A model generated the notes under the pieces. The model was given only the letters and a program-made list of their open reading frames with translations, was not told the origin of the DNA and did no database searches. Positions 15,592-22,683 of a stretch of DNA of 24,661 nucleotides are shown in pieces. The position numbers and the translations under genes were made by a program. Positions within the stretch are counted from its first letter, which is position 1, and the number at the start of each line of letters is the position of its first letter. The DNA is from JAUNSR01 sp036655755 (GTDB lineage Bacteria > Bacteroidota > Bacteroidia > Bacteroidales > JAUNSR01): NCBI GenBank assembly GCA_036655755.1, contig JAVVPN010000045.1, positions 1 to 24,661 of the forward strand, in the 5' to 3' direction.

Positions 15592-15616
15592 TCGCTTTTG
15601 ACGTTCTATTTTTAAT

Positions 15617-15664
15617 TATCTTTGTAAATTGAAACTTCTTTTCAACTTACAAAGATATTTTTTT
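15617..15664 (+). terminator. Hairpin terminator with an embedded -7 promoter box
   Basis: Arms 15617-15634 and 15640-15657 form 17 pairs of 18 (one A-C mismatch) around a five-base loop, followed by seven T (15658-15664): a strong intrinsic terminator for the TPR gene. The first eight bases of the left arm, TATCTTTG (15617-15624), are also a perfect -7 box for the next gene, whose ATG follows the T-tract at 15665. Confidence 0.82.
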
Positions 15665-16222
15665 ATGACCGATACAGTACAACAGTTTGAAACAGTCATC
15701 TCTATTTGCCGTGAGTTATTCGCAAAAAAATTAAAAGATTACGGTGCTTCATGGCGCATTATGCGCCCCGAGTCAGTCACAGACCAGATCTTTATCAAAG
15801 CAAATCGCATTCGCAGCCTCGAAACAAAAAAAGAAGCAAAAATCGACGAAGGCATCCGAGGCGAATTTATCGCCATCGTTAACTATGGTATTATCGGACT
15901 AATACAACTCGAATTGGGATACGCAGATACATCTGATCTGAGCGCAGATGAGGTAATGGCGCTTTATGATAAACACATGACCATCACCAAAGAATTGATG
16001 TATGCCAAAAACCACGATTATGATGAAGCATGGCGTTCGATGCGCATCAGCTCATATACAGACCTGATTCTGATGAAAATTTACCGTACGAAGCAAATCG
16101 AAAACAATAAAGGAAAAACATTGGTATCTGAAGGGATTGACGCCAACTACATGGATATGATCAATTATGCCCTCTTTGGCCTTATCAAACTTGAATTTGG
16201 AGATGAAACACAAGTGGATTAA
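15665..16222 (+). CDS. DUF1599 protein with internal duplication
   Basis: The protein has 185 residues from ATG 15665; a TTG at 15629 is in frame but lies in the hairpin. The sequence is two copies of one helical unit: residues about 12-85 and 106-179 share AK...DY..(S/A)W..MR..S.TD.I..K..R....E, then (D/S)EGI.....D/IN(Y)...GLI.LE.G. This is the DUF1599 pattern. The acidic and Lys/Arg conservation recalls MazG-like nucleotide pyrophosphohydrolases, but that is an inference. The 3' end overlaps the next gene by 20 bases, so the two are translationally coupled. No membrane segment is present. Confidence 0.85.
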   Translation: MTDTVQQFETVISICRELFAKKLKDYGASWRIMRPESVTDQIFIKANRIRSLETKKEAKIDEGIRGEFIAIVNYGIIGLIQLELGYADTSDLSADEVMALYDKHMTITKELMYAKNHDYDEAWRSMRISSYTDLILMKIYRTKQIENNKGKTLVSEGIDANYMDMINYALFGLIKLEFGDETQVD

Positions 16223-17459
16223 CATTTTATTAAACGTGAGCCGGATAATATTCGGTCTCACGTTTCTTTTTTCCGGTTTTGTAAAAGCAGTCGATCCGAT
16301 GGGATCGGCCTACAAGTTTATCGACTATTTTCGGGAGTTCGGATTAACATTTTTCAATCCGTTTGCCGTACCGTTGGCAGTCATATTGGCAGCTCTCGAG
16401 TTTACAATCGGCGCCAGCATTCTTTTCGGTGTCTTCCGCAGAGCCGCTACAACTGCCGGACTATTATTTATGAGCTTCTTCACTCCGCTTACTCTCTATT
16501 TGGCAATTGCCAATCCGGTGAAAGATTGCGGATGTTTTGGCGATGCCTTGATTCTCACTAATTGGGAAACATTCTATAAAAACATCCTGTTGCTTGGAAT
16601 GGCGCTATTCCTTTTTATAAAACGAGAAGAGCTTCAACCCTTATTCAAGAAACCATTGCGCTGGATCATTGCGCTTTATGCGTTTGTTTTCTCAGTAGCT
16701 ATTTCTGAGTTCGGCCTGTCGCGGTTACCTATTCTCGACTTTCGCCCATTCCGGAAAGGAACAAACATTCCCGAAGCGATGAAAGGAAGCGAATCTGAAG
16801 CCACCTATATTCTTGTTTATGAAAAAGCCGGTAAACAAGCCGAATTCACACTCGATAATTATCCGGCCGAAGATAGTACCTGGACATTTGTTGAAACCCG
16901 CACTGTCCTGCCGAAAGGTGCAAAAGAAGCCGCTATCAAAGACTTCTTCCTAACCACCGACGACGGCGAAGATGTAACGGCCTCTATTCTATCTGATCCA
17001 GGCTACACATTTCTGTTGATTTCGCCCGATTGGGCAACAGCCGACGATAACTACATTGACCGGATCAACGAATTATATGATTTTGCCCGCGATCATGGAT
17101 ATCCGTTTTATGGCGTATCGGTCAATGATAAACAGAAAGAAACCGAATGGATAGAAGGCACCGGCGCAGAATATCCATTCCTTTACAGCGATGCAACCAT
17201 TCTTGAAACTGTTATCCGTCCGAATCCCGGAATGGTATTATTAAAAGAGGGTACCATCGTATGGAAGAAAAATACAGCGCATTTGCCCGACATTAGCGAA
17301 TTAACATTACAATTAGAAACAGTTTCACAAGAGGGTGTGAAAAAAAGTAATGACCAAATGATAATTTTATTTATCGTTTTGCTGTTCTTTGGTCCGATTC
17401 TTGTACTTTTGTGCTTCGAAAAGACAATTCTGTTTTTTCACCGCAAACGAATCAAATAA
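16203..17459 (+). CDS. BT_3928-type membrane protein (DoxX/MauE-like plus thioredoxin-like)
   Basis: The protein has 418 residues from ATG 16203, which begins just before the first membrane helix; a reading from 16167 overlaps more of the DUF1599 gene. Four transmembrane helices (residues about 10-155) form a DoxX/MauE-like domain with a DCGCFGD motif (Cys109 and Cys111), as seen in MauE-type redox membrane proteins. A soluble region follows, with a thioredoxin-like fold (YTFLLISPDWATADDNY and NPGMVLLKEGTIVW) that lacks a CxxC pair. A last helix near residues 385-405 anchors the C-terminus. Its role is probably in envelope redox chemistry. The order DUF1599, this gene, tpiA, SPOR, folE is, as I recall, shared with Bacteroides. 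Confidence 0.82.
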   Translation: MKHKWINILLNVSRIIFGLTFLFSGFVKAVDPMGSAYKFIDYFREFGLTFFNPFAVPLAVILAALEFTIGASILFGVFRRAATTAGLLFMSFFTPLTLYLAIANPVKDCGCFGDALILTNWETFYKNILLLGMALFLFIKREELQPLFKKPLRWIIALYAFVFSVAISEFGLSRLPILDFRPFRKGTNIPEAMKGSESEATYILVYEKAGKQAEFTLDNYPAEDSTWTFVETRTVLPKGAKEAAIKDFFLTTDDGEDVTASILSDPGYTFLLISPDWATADDNYIDRINELYDFARDHGYPFYGVSVNDKQKETEWIEGTGAEYPFLYSDATILETVIRPNPGMVLLKEGTIVWKKNTAHLPDISELTLQLETVSQEGVKKSNDQMIILFIVLLFFGPILVLLCFEKTILFFHRKRIK

Positions 17460-17521
17460 AAAGGATCTTTATTCTTTTCTTGAAAAAGAATATTTGTTAA
17501 TCACTAATACAAAAAAAGAAA

Positions 17522-18277
17522 ATGAGAAAGAACATTGTTGCAGGTAACTGGAAAATGAACAAGAACCTACAAGAAGGTCTTGAATTGGCTGAAGCACTGA
17601 ACGAAGCATTGGCAGGAAAAACAATCAATTGTGATGTTGTTATCTGCACTCCTTACATTCACCTTGCTCCGGTTTGTTCAACAATCGATACTGATTTGAT
17701 CGGTGTAGGTGCTGAAAACTGTGCAGATCACCTTTCTGGTGCTTATACAGGTGAAATCTCAGCTCCAATGATCGCTTCAACAGGTGCTAAATATGTAATT
17801 CTTGGTCACTCTGAGCGTCGTGCTTACTACGGAGAAACTAACGAAATTCTTAAAACAAAAACTAAACTAGTTCTTGAAAACGAATTGACTCCGATTTTCT
17901 GTATCGGTGAAGTTTTGGAAGAAAGAGAAAACGGAACTTACTTCGACGTAGTTAAAACTCAGTTGGAAGAAGCTTTGTTCGAACTTTCTGCTGAAGATTT
18001 CGCTAAAATCGTAATCGCTTACGAACCGGTTTGGGCTATCGGAACAGGAAAAACTGCATCTTCTGAGCAGGCTCAGGAAATTCACGCTTTCATCCGTCAG
18101 ACTATCGCTGACAAATATGGTAAAGAAGTAGCAGACTCTATCTCTATCCTTTACGGTGGTAGCTGCAACGCTTCAAATGCAAAAGAATTGTTCGCTAACC
18201 CGGATGTTGATGGTGGTTTGATCGGTGGTGCTGCTTTGAAAGTAGATACATTCATGCCAATCATCGAAGCATTCTGA
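17522..18277 (+). CDS. tpiA: Triosephosphate isomerase
   Basis: The protein has 251 residues, the full length of the family. It interconverts dihydroxyacetone phosphate and glyceraldehyde 3-phosphate. Conserved elements are NWKMN (substrate Asn and Lys near the N-terminus), LGHSERR (catalytic His, about residue 97), YEPVWAIGTGKTAS (catalytic Glu in the loop-6 region), and ILYGGSCNASNAKE and DGGLIGGAAL in the phosphate-binding part. Codon choice is visibly different from its neighbours (many GCT, GAA and CTT codons), which fits a highly expressed glycolytic gene. An AT-rich 62-base gap precedes it, with ATATTTG near 17491 as a weak -7 candidate, so it may have its own promoter. Confidence 0.98.
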   Translation: MRKNIVAGNWKMNKNLQEGLELAEALNEALAGKTINCDVVICTPYIHLAPVCSTIDTDLIGVGAENCADHLSGAYTGEISAPMIASTGAKYVILGHSERRAYYGETNEILKTKTKLVLENELTPIFCIGEVLEERENGTYFDVVKTQLEEALFELSAEDFAKIVIAYEPVWAIGTGKTASSEQAQEIHAFIRQTIADKYGKEVADSISILYGGSCNASNAKELFANPDVDGGLIGGAALKVDTFMPIIEAF

Positions 18278-18323
18278 TTATAACAGAATAAAATAAGCCT
18301 TTTGCAGGCTGCTTCAAAAGCAT

Positions 18324-18363
18324 AAACGGCATAAATCCTGATATATAGGGATTTATGCCGTTT
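18324..18363 (+). terminator. Intrinsic terminator after tpiA
   Basis: Arms 18324-18338 and 18349-18363 (AAACGGCATAAATCC and its complement) form a 15-bp stem with a ten-base loop; TTTATTTC follows. It lies 47 bases past the tpiA stop. Confidence 0.88.
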
Positions 18364-18390
18364 TTATTTCCCTCCCCTTTTCCTTTCCTC

Positions 18391-18465
18391 GGCCATGACT
18401 CAGTCACTTCACGGGCGAGAAGAGACCACTTCACGGCCATGATCATATCTCACCACGCCCGTGAA
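18391..18465. repeat. GC-rich inverted/direct repeat block
   Basis: The stretch after the tpiA terminator is richer in GC than its surroundings. TTCACGGGCG (18408-18417) and CGCCCGTGAA (18456-18465) are perfect inverted arms. CACTTCACGG occurs twice (near 18405 and 18428), GGCCATGA occurs twice (18391-18398 and 18435-18442), and TGACTCAGTCA (18396-18406) is an 11-base palindrome. The rest of the 309-base intergenic stretch (18278-18586) holds only the terminator and a promoter box. It looks like a degenerate REP-type element or a binding site. Confidence 0.55.
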
Positions 18466-18552
18466 AAGAAAAATAAACAGGCAGGTATGCTTTTATTATA
18501 AAGTTTTTAAGGGATAACAGAAAGGCTTTTAGGGAAATTCGTATTAGTTGGT

Positions 18553-18560
18553 TATCTTTG
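18553..18560 (+). promoter_or_regulatory. -7 promoter box of the SPOR gene
   Basis: TATCTTTG matches TAnnTTTG exactly and lies 26 bases before the ATG at 18587. TTTT at 18527-18530 is a weak -33 candidate. Confidence 0.6.
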
Positions 18561-18586
18561 CGAATGAAAACAGGAACAAAAATCAT

Positions 18587-19096
18587 ATGATTAGAAATAT
18601 TTTAGTTTTAAGTGCGCTGTTAGTTTCGTCTTTCACCCTTTCCGCTCAAGAATATGGCCGAAAAGAAACGATTACACAGCACCTGCGTTCAACCACTGCC
18701 GGTGCCGGTACTGTACGGATTTATCAAAACCCGCAGCTCGATTCGCTCATGTCGAATCAGTTACGCAATACCACCACGCAATTAGAACTCAACGGCAACG
18801 AAGCCTATATCACAACACGCGGTTACCGCATTCAGATTTTCTCGGGCAACAACCAGCGCGAAGCAAAAAATGAAGCTTATTCGAAAGAGGAACAAATCAA
18901 AGCGCTTTTTCCACTACTCGATACGTATGTAACATTCCAATCTCCCTTCTGGAAATTACGTGTTGGCAATTTCCGTACCTCAGAAGAAGCTCACGCCAAA
19001 TTACGTGAACTAAAACAGGCGTTTCCGAAATGGAAAGAGATGTTCATTGTGCGTGAACATGTGAAATTTCCACTCAACGACCCCTATTTACCTTAA
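18587..19096 (+). CDS. Secreted SPOR-domain protein
   Basis: The protein has 169 residues from ATG 18587, which gives a clean signal peptide (MIRNILVLSALLVSSFTLSAQ, cleavage after Ala near residue 20). An ATG at 18548 lies before the promoter box and is rejected. Residues about 72-160 form a SPOR domain: GYRIQIFSGNNQREA, then FWKLRVGNFRTSEEAHAKLRELKQAFP. SPOR domains bind glycan strands lacking stem peptides at the division septum, so it probably acts in the periplasm in cell-wall remodelling. folE follows after 20 bases and is probably co-transcribed. Confidence 0.86.
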   Translation: MIRNILVLSALLVSSFTLSAQEYGRKETITQHLRSTTAGAGTVRIYQNPQLDSLMSNQLRNTTTQLELNGNEAYITTRGYRIQIFSGNNQREAKNEAYSKEEQIKALFPLLDTYVTFQSPFWKLRVGNFRTSEEAHAKLRELKQAFPKWKEMFIVREHVKFPLNDPYLP

Positions 19097-19116
19097 CACC
19101 GACAATTATTTAATCA

Positions 19117-19704
19117 ATGGAGCAATTAATAGCCGATTTGTCGCAGGAGGAAAGAATGGAGCAACTCATGCACCATTATCAGAGTATACTGCAACTATTA
19201 GGAGAAGATACCGAACGGGAAGGATTAGTAAGAACCCCCTACCGCGTTGCTAAGGCAATGCAGTTTTTGACAAAGGGATATCAGGAAGATCCAAGCGAAA
19301 TTCTTCGTAGTGCAATGTTTCGCGAAGATTACAGACAGATGGTCATAGTAAAAGATATCGATTTCTATTCGATGTGCGAACATCATATGTTGCCATTTTT
19401 CGGGAAAGCGCACGTCGCTTATATTCCGAATAAGTATATTACAGGATTGAGTAAAATACCGCGTCTGGTTGATACATTTGCCCGTCGCCTTCAGGTACAG
19501 GAGCGGTTGACGATGCAAATTAAAAACTGCATTCAGGATACGTTAAACCCGATGGGTGTAATGGTCGTAATTGAGGCACAACATATGTGTATGCAAATGC
19601 GTGGTATCGAAAAACAGAACTCCATCACCACAACTTCCGATTTTTCAGGAGCATTTGCCGAAATGAAAACGCGCGAAGAATTTATCAATCTGATTAAGAA
19701 GTAA
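19117..19704 (+). CDS. folE: GTP cyclohydrolase I
   Basis: The protein has 195 residues. It converts GTP to dihydroneopterin triphosphate, the first step of folate (and pterin) synthesis. The zinc site is visible as Cys87 and His90 in SMCEHHMLPF and Cys158 in QHMCMQMRGIEK, matching the type I enzyme. PYRVAKAMQFLTKGY, YITGLSKIPRLVDTFARRLQVQERLT and NSITTTSDFSGAF are typical. It ends in an intrinsic terminator shared with the convergent ddh gene. Confidence 0.97.
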   Translation: MEQLIADLSQEERMEQLMHHYQSILQLLGEDTEREGLVRTPYRVAKAMQFLTKGYQEDPSEILRSAMFREDYRQMVIVKDIDFYSMCEHHMLPFFGKAHVAYIPNKYITGLSKIPRLVDTFARRLQVQERLTMQIKNCIQDTLNPMGVMVVIEAQHMCMQMRGIEKQNSITTTSDFSGAFAEMKTREEFINLIKK

Positions 19705-19733
19705 TATCCTTATTCTTAGCATAAAAGAAAAAA

Positions 19734-19780
19734 ATCCCTGATTTATCTACCTTTCAAAAAGGAATTGATAAATCAGGGAT
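19734..19780. terminator. Bidirectional terminator between folE and ddh
   Basis: ATCCCTGATTTATC (19734-19747) and GATAAATCAGGGAT (19767-19780) form a perfect 14-bp stem. On the plus strand CTGTTTTTTAT follows; on the minus strand TTTTTTTCTTTT follows. It therefore fits termination from both sides of the convergent gene pair. Confidence 0.88.
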
Positions 19781-19804
19781 CTGTTTTTTATACCGTATCT
19801 GTTT

Positions 19805-20704
19805 TTATACCAGATGTGCAATCAAATCTTCACGATCGCCATACAGCATATCGATCAACGGAATTTCAATCATCGTGTAACATCCCGGTTGTTGTTTCAT
19901 TGAAGCGCGTGCAACGCAGACAAGTACCTGAGCCGTAAGAGCCGGATTATTGATCTTCATATTGAATTCGAACAACTGGTTCTGTGTTTTTCCGGATACA
20001 CCTTTACGAGTAAGATTTACACCATGGCCCATATCAAGCAAAGCATCTACAGACGGAACATGTGTAACATGCGTTTCGTCATTGACAAAATAAGCATCCG
20101 CTTTAATTGCAGCAGCTACTTCGTCAAAATTGTAACCATCTTCCAACTCAATGTAAACCATACGGCGGTGAATACCTGTTCCGGTAGGGATTGTCATTGA
20201 CAAAGCAGCTTTAACACCATCGATTGCTTTTACGGCAACCGTATGCCCCATGCTCATGCCCGGGCCGAAGTTAGTGTAAGTGATACCTTTTGGCGCGATT
20301 GCTTCAAGCAGCGTTCTTACTACCGAGTCGCTACCCGGATCCCATCCGGCTGCAATCACTGCTACAGCGTTATGTTCTTTCGCAACTTTGCCTAATTCGC
20401 GACGTAGGCCAACGATACCAGTATGAATATCGAAGCTATCTACTGTATTGATACCCAAAGAAAGAATCTCTTTTGCGTATTCTTCAACGCTACGGGTTGG
20501 TGTACAAAGAATCGCTACGTCAACTTTTCCTAATTCGCGAATATCTTTTACTACCGGATAGTCGGCAAGTTCTGCCGGTTTATTGTCGGCACCATTGCGA
20601 CGAACCACGCCGGCAACTTCAAAATCAGGGGCAGCTTGTAAAGCGTCTAATACATATTGTCCGATGTTGCCATAACCAACGATGGCAGCTTTAATTTTTT
20701 CCAT
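19805..20704 (-). CDS. ddh: meso-Diaminopimelate D-dehydrogenase
   Basis: The protein has 299 residues. It makes meso-diaminopimelate directly from tetrahydrodipicolinate, ammonia and NADPH, a one-step route to lysine and the peptidoglycan precursor. The N-terminal AAIVGYGNIGQ is the NADP-binding loop. CTPTRS, DSFDIHTGI, AAGWDPGSDSVVR and GPGMSMGHTVAVKAIDGV are family motifs of DapDH, and the C-terminal HVPSVDALLDMGHGV and GCYTMIEIPLIDML fit its dimer/substrate domain. The gene stands alone, with 167 bases of AT-rich, featureless spacer before thiF. Confidence 0.95.
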   Translation of the reverse strand: MEKIKAAIVGYGNIGQYVLDALQAAPDFEVAGVVRRNGADNKPAELADYPVVKDIRELGKVDVAILCTPTRSVEEYAKEILSLGINTVDSFDIHTGIVGLRRELGKVAKEHNAVAVIAAGWDPGSDSVVRTLLEAIAPKGITYTNFGPGMSMGHTVAVKAIDGVKAALSMTIPTGTGIHRRMVYIELEDGYNFDEVAAAIKADAYFVNDETHVTHVPSVDALLDMGHGVNLTRKGVSGKTQNQLFEFNMKINNPALTAQVLVCVARASMKQQPGCYTMIEIPLIDMLYGDREDLIAHLV

Positions 20705-20871
20705 AAAACCAAGTAATTAAATGTGGGGTTTTAGAATATCTATTTGTTATAAATACACTGTAAATTTAACCATTAATCTATATTTATCCACCTTTCCATG
20801 AATTATTTCCAAATATCAGACAATATATTTAATAAAAAGAAACAAATATTTTTACTTATAATCTAAACCTA
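20705..20871. other. Intergenic spacer between ddh and thiF
   Basis: An AT-rich stretch upstream of ddh and downstream of thiF. I found no clear terminator for thiF and no full TAnnTTTG box for ddh in it; the ddh promoter should be here but cannot be assigned. Confidence 0.4.
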
Positions 20872-21558
20872 TCAAAAAGAGAGTACTCTAATCTCCATCG
20901 TAAGCAAATGAATAGTAAGTAATTGGTTCGTCAGCACATTGCCAACTCCGGTAATGAGTTTAATCGCTTCAGCAGCCTGGAGCGTACCTACCACACCCGG
21001 CACCACTCCCATCACCCCCTTAGCGACGGCCGGAGTAATCTGAGGTTCGGGAAAAAGGTCGGCATAACTATATGACCCTGCATGATTAAACACCGCTACC
21101 TGGCCCTGAAACTCACCGATACTGCCATATACATAAGGAATTTGTAATTTTTTACTATAATGGTCAATGACATAACGTGTTTCAAAATTATCACAACCAT
21201 CTATCACCAAATCATATCCGGCAAAAATATCCGGAGCATTGGTTGCCGTAAGGCGTACGGGCCATGCAGTAACCTTCATTTGTGAATTTGCCTGCAACAA
21301 ACGCCGGCGTGCACACTCTACCTTCAATTCGCCTACTTCGGATTCTGTATAAAGCACTTGCCGCTGCAGGTTTGAAAGCGATACGCGGTCGTCATCAACC
21401 AAACCGATATGCCCCACTCCGGCCGCAGCAAGATAAAGAGCGATAGGAGAACCAAGCCCGCCCACTCCGATCAATAGCACAGAGGCTTGCTTTAACTTCG
21501 ACTGTCCTTCCCAACCTATTTCGGCCAAACGGATATGACGGTCATAACGTTCGCGCAT
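20872..21558 (-). CDS. thiF: ThiF/MoeB/HesA-family adenylyltransferase
   Basis: The protein has 228 residues from ATG 21558 (MRERYDRHIRL, as in ThiF/MoeB); this ATG shares its A with the thiH stop (TGATG). An ATG at 21588 adds ten residues inside thiH and is less likely. It should activate the C-terminus of ThiS for sulfur transfer in thiazole formation. The ATP loop GVGGLGSP, DDDRVSLSNLQRQVLY and DGCDNFETRYVID are present, as is GVMGVVPGVVGTLQAAEAIKLITG. The two CxxC zinc pairs of ThiF and MoeB are absent; only two Cys remain, in VECARRR and DGCDNF. The protein ends shortly after the LLTI strand. Confidence 0.88.
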   Translation of the reverse strand: MRERYDRHIRLAEIGWEGQSKLKQASVLLIGVGGLGSPIALYLAAAGVGHIGLVDDDRVSLSNLQRQVLYTESEVGELKVECARRRLLQANSQMKVTAWPVRLTATNAPDIFAGYDLVIDGCDNFETRYVIDHYSKKLQIPYVYGSIGEFQGQVAVFNHAGSYSYADLFPEPQITPAVAKGVMGVVPGVVGTLQAAEAIKLITGVGNVLTNQLLTIHLLTMEIRVLSF

Positions 21559-22673
21559 CAGCTCATCACCGGATCCCAATCTTTCCATACAGCTTCATAT
21601 CCTTGTTTCTGAATAGCATCTTCTACCTCCTGTGGTGTACGGTCGTCCGCCATTACCCATTGTTCGAGTGCTTGTGGGTAGGTTGCATACCCACCCGGTT
21701 CGGTTTTCGAACCGGCACTCATAGAGGTTACCCCCAAGGTTGATAAGTTATCGCGCATACGTGGTTCTTCGCGCGTAGACAAAGCGATTTCAATGTCTTT
21801 GTCAAAAAGACGGAATGCAAAAATAGCCTGGGCCAATTCCTGATCCGACATGATGATATTCGGTTTGAACCCTTCGCCTTCATGCGGACGCATACGCGGG
21901 AAAGATACCGAATAGCGCGTACGCCAATATTTCTTCTGCAAGTAACGCAAATGATGTGCCATAAAGGCCGCATCTGTACGCCAGTCTTCTAATCCGATCA
22001 ATACCCCCAAGCCCATTTTATGAATGCCTGCTTCGCCGAGTCGGTCAAATGTGTCGAGGCGGTAATTAAAGTCGCGCTTCTTTCCTGCAGGATGGTAAAT
22101 ACCATAGCGTTCTTTGTGGTAAGTTTCCTGATAAACATATACCGAATATAACCCTTCGGCTATCAACTCTTTATACTCCTCCATTTCAAGCGGTTGTACT
22201 TCGATTGATATGTTCGAGAAATACTTTTTCATAATGCGAATAGCCTTCTTCAGATATTCTACACCCGCATGTCGCGGCGATTCGCCCGTTACCAATAAGA
22301 TATGGTGAAAGTTGCCCAACTTACGGATAGCCTGTGCCTCACGCTCAATCTCTTCTTCCGTCAGGATTACGCGCTTTATCGGATTGTTATGGTTGAAGCC
22401 ACAATACACGCAATGATTGGTGCAGGCGTTGGTCAGATAAAGGGGAATGTAAAGCTGTATTGTCTTACCAAAACGCTGTTGGGTATAAAGACGGCTTTTA
22501 TGAGCCATCTGCTCTAAAAAGGGCAATGCGGCCGGCGACAGCAAAGCCAGGAAATCTTCCATATCGACTTTGGGTTTGCGCAAGGCAAGCATTACATCCT
22601 GAGTTGTTTTGGAAGCGATACGACGGGACATATCGTCCCAGTCGTATTCATTTATTTTTTCGATAAATCGCAT
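21558..22673 (-). CDS. thiH: 2-iminoacetate synthase (tyrosine lyase)
   Basis: The protein has 371 residues. It is a radical SAM enzyme that cleaves tyrosine to 2-iminoacetate for the thiazole ring. The cluster motif is CTNHCVYC (Cys84, Cys88, Cys91), followed by GFNHNNP. LLVTGESPRHAGVEYL, VQPLEMEEY, VYQETYHKERY and LGVLIGLEDWRTDAAFMAHHL are typical of ThiH. Use of ThiH rather than ThiO (glycine oxidase) fits an anaerobe. It starts ten bases after thiC and overlaps thiF by one base. Confidence 0.96.
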   Translation of the reverse strand: MRFIEKINEYDWDDMSRRIASKTTQDVMLALRKPKVDMEDFLALLSPAALPFLEQMAHKSRLYTQQRFGKTIQLYIPLYLTNACTNHCVYCGFNHNNPIKRVILTEEEIEREAQAIRKLGNFHHILLVTGESPRHAGVEYLKKAIRIMKKYFSNISIEVQPLEMEEYKELIAEGLYSVYVYQETYHKERYGIYHPAGKKRDFNYRLDTFDRLGEAGIHKMGLGVLIGLEDWRTDAAFMAHHLRYLQKKYWRTRYSVSFPRMRPHEGEGFKPNIIMSDQELAQAIFAFRLFDKDIEIALSTREEPRMRDNLSTLGVTSMSAGSKTEPGGYATYPQALEQWVMADDRTPQEVEDAIQKQGYEAVWKDWDPVMS

Positions 22674-22683
22674 AATCTTATTA

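Noticed and set aside
15650..15657. CAAAGATA in the right arm of the 15617-15657 hairpin, which is a -7 box on the minus strand
   Set aside because: It follows automatically from the palindrome, and no minus-strand gene lies downstream that would use it.
17471..17491. ATTCTTTT / AAAAGAAT hairpin after the BT_3928-type gene
   Set aside because: The stem is short and AT-only and lacks a T-tract, so it is not a convincing terminator, although it may weaken read-through into tpiA.
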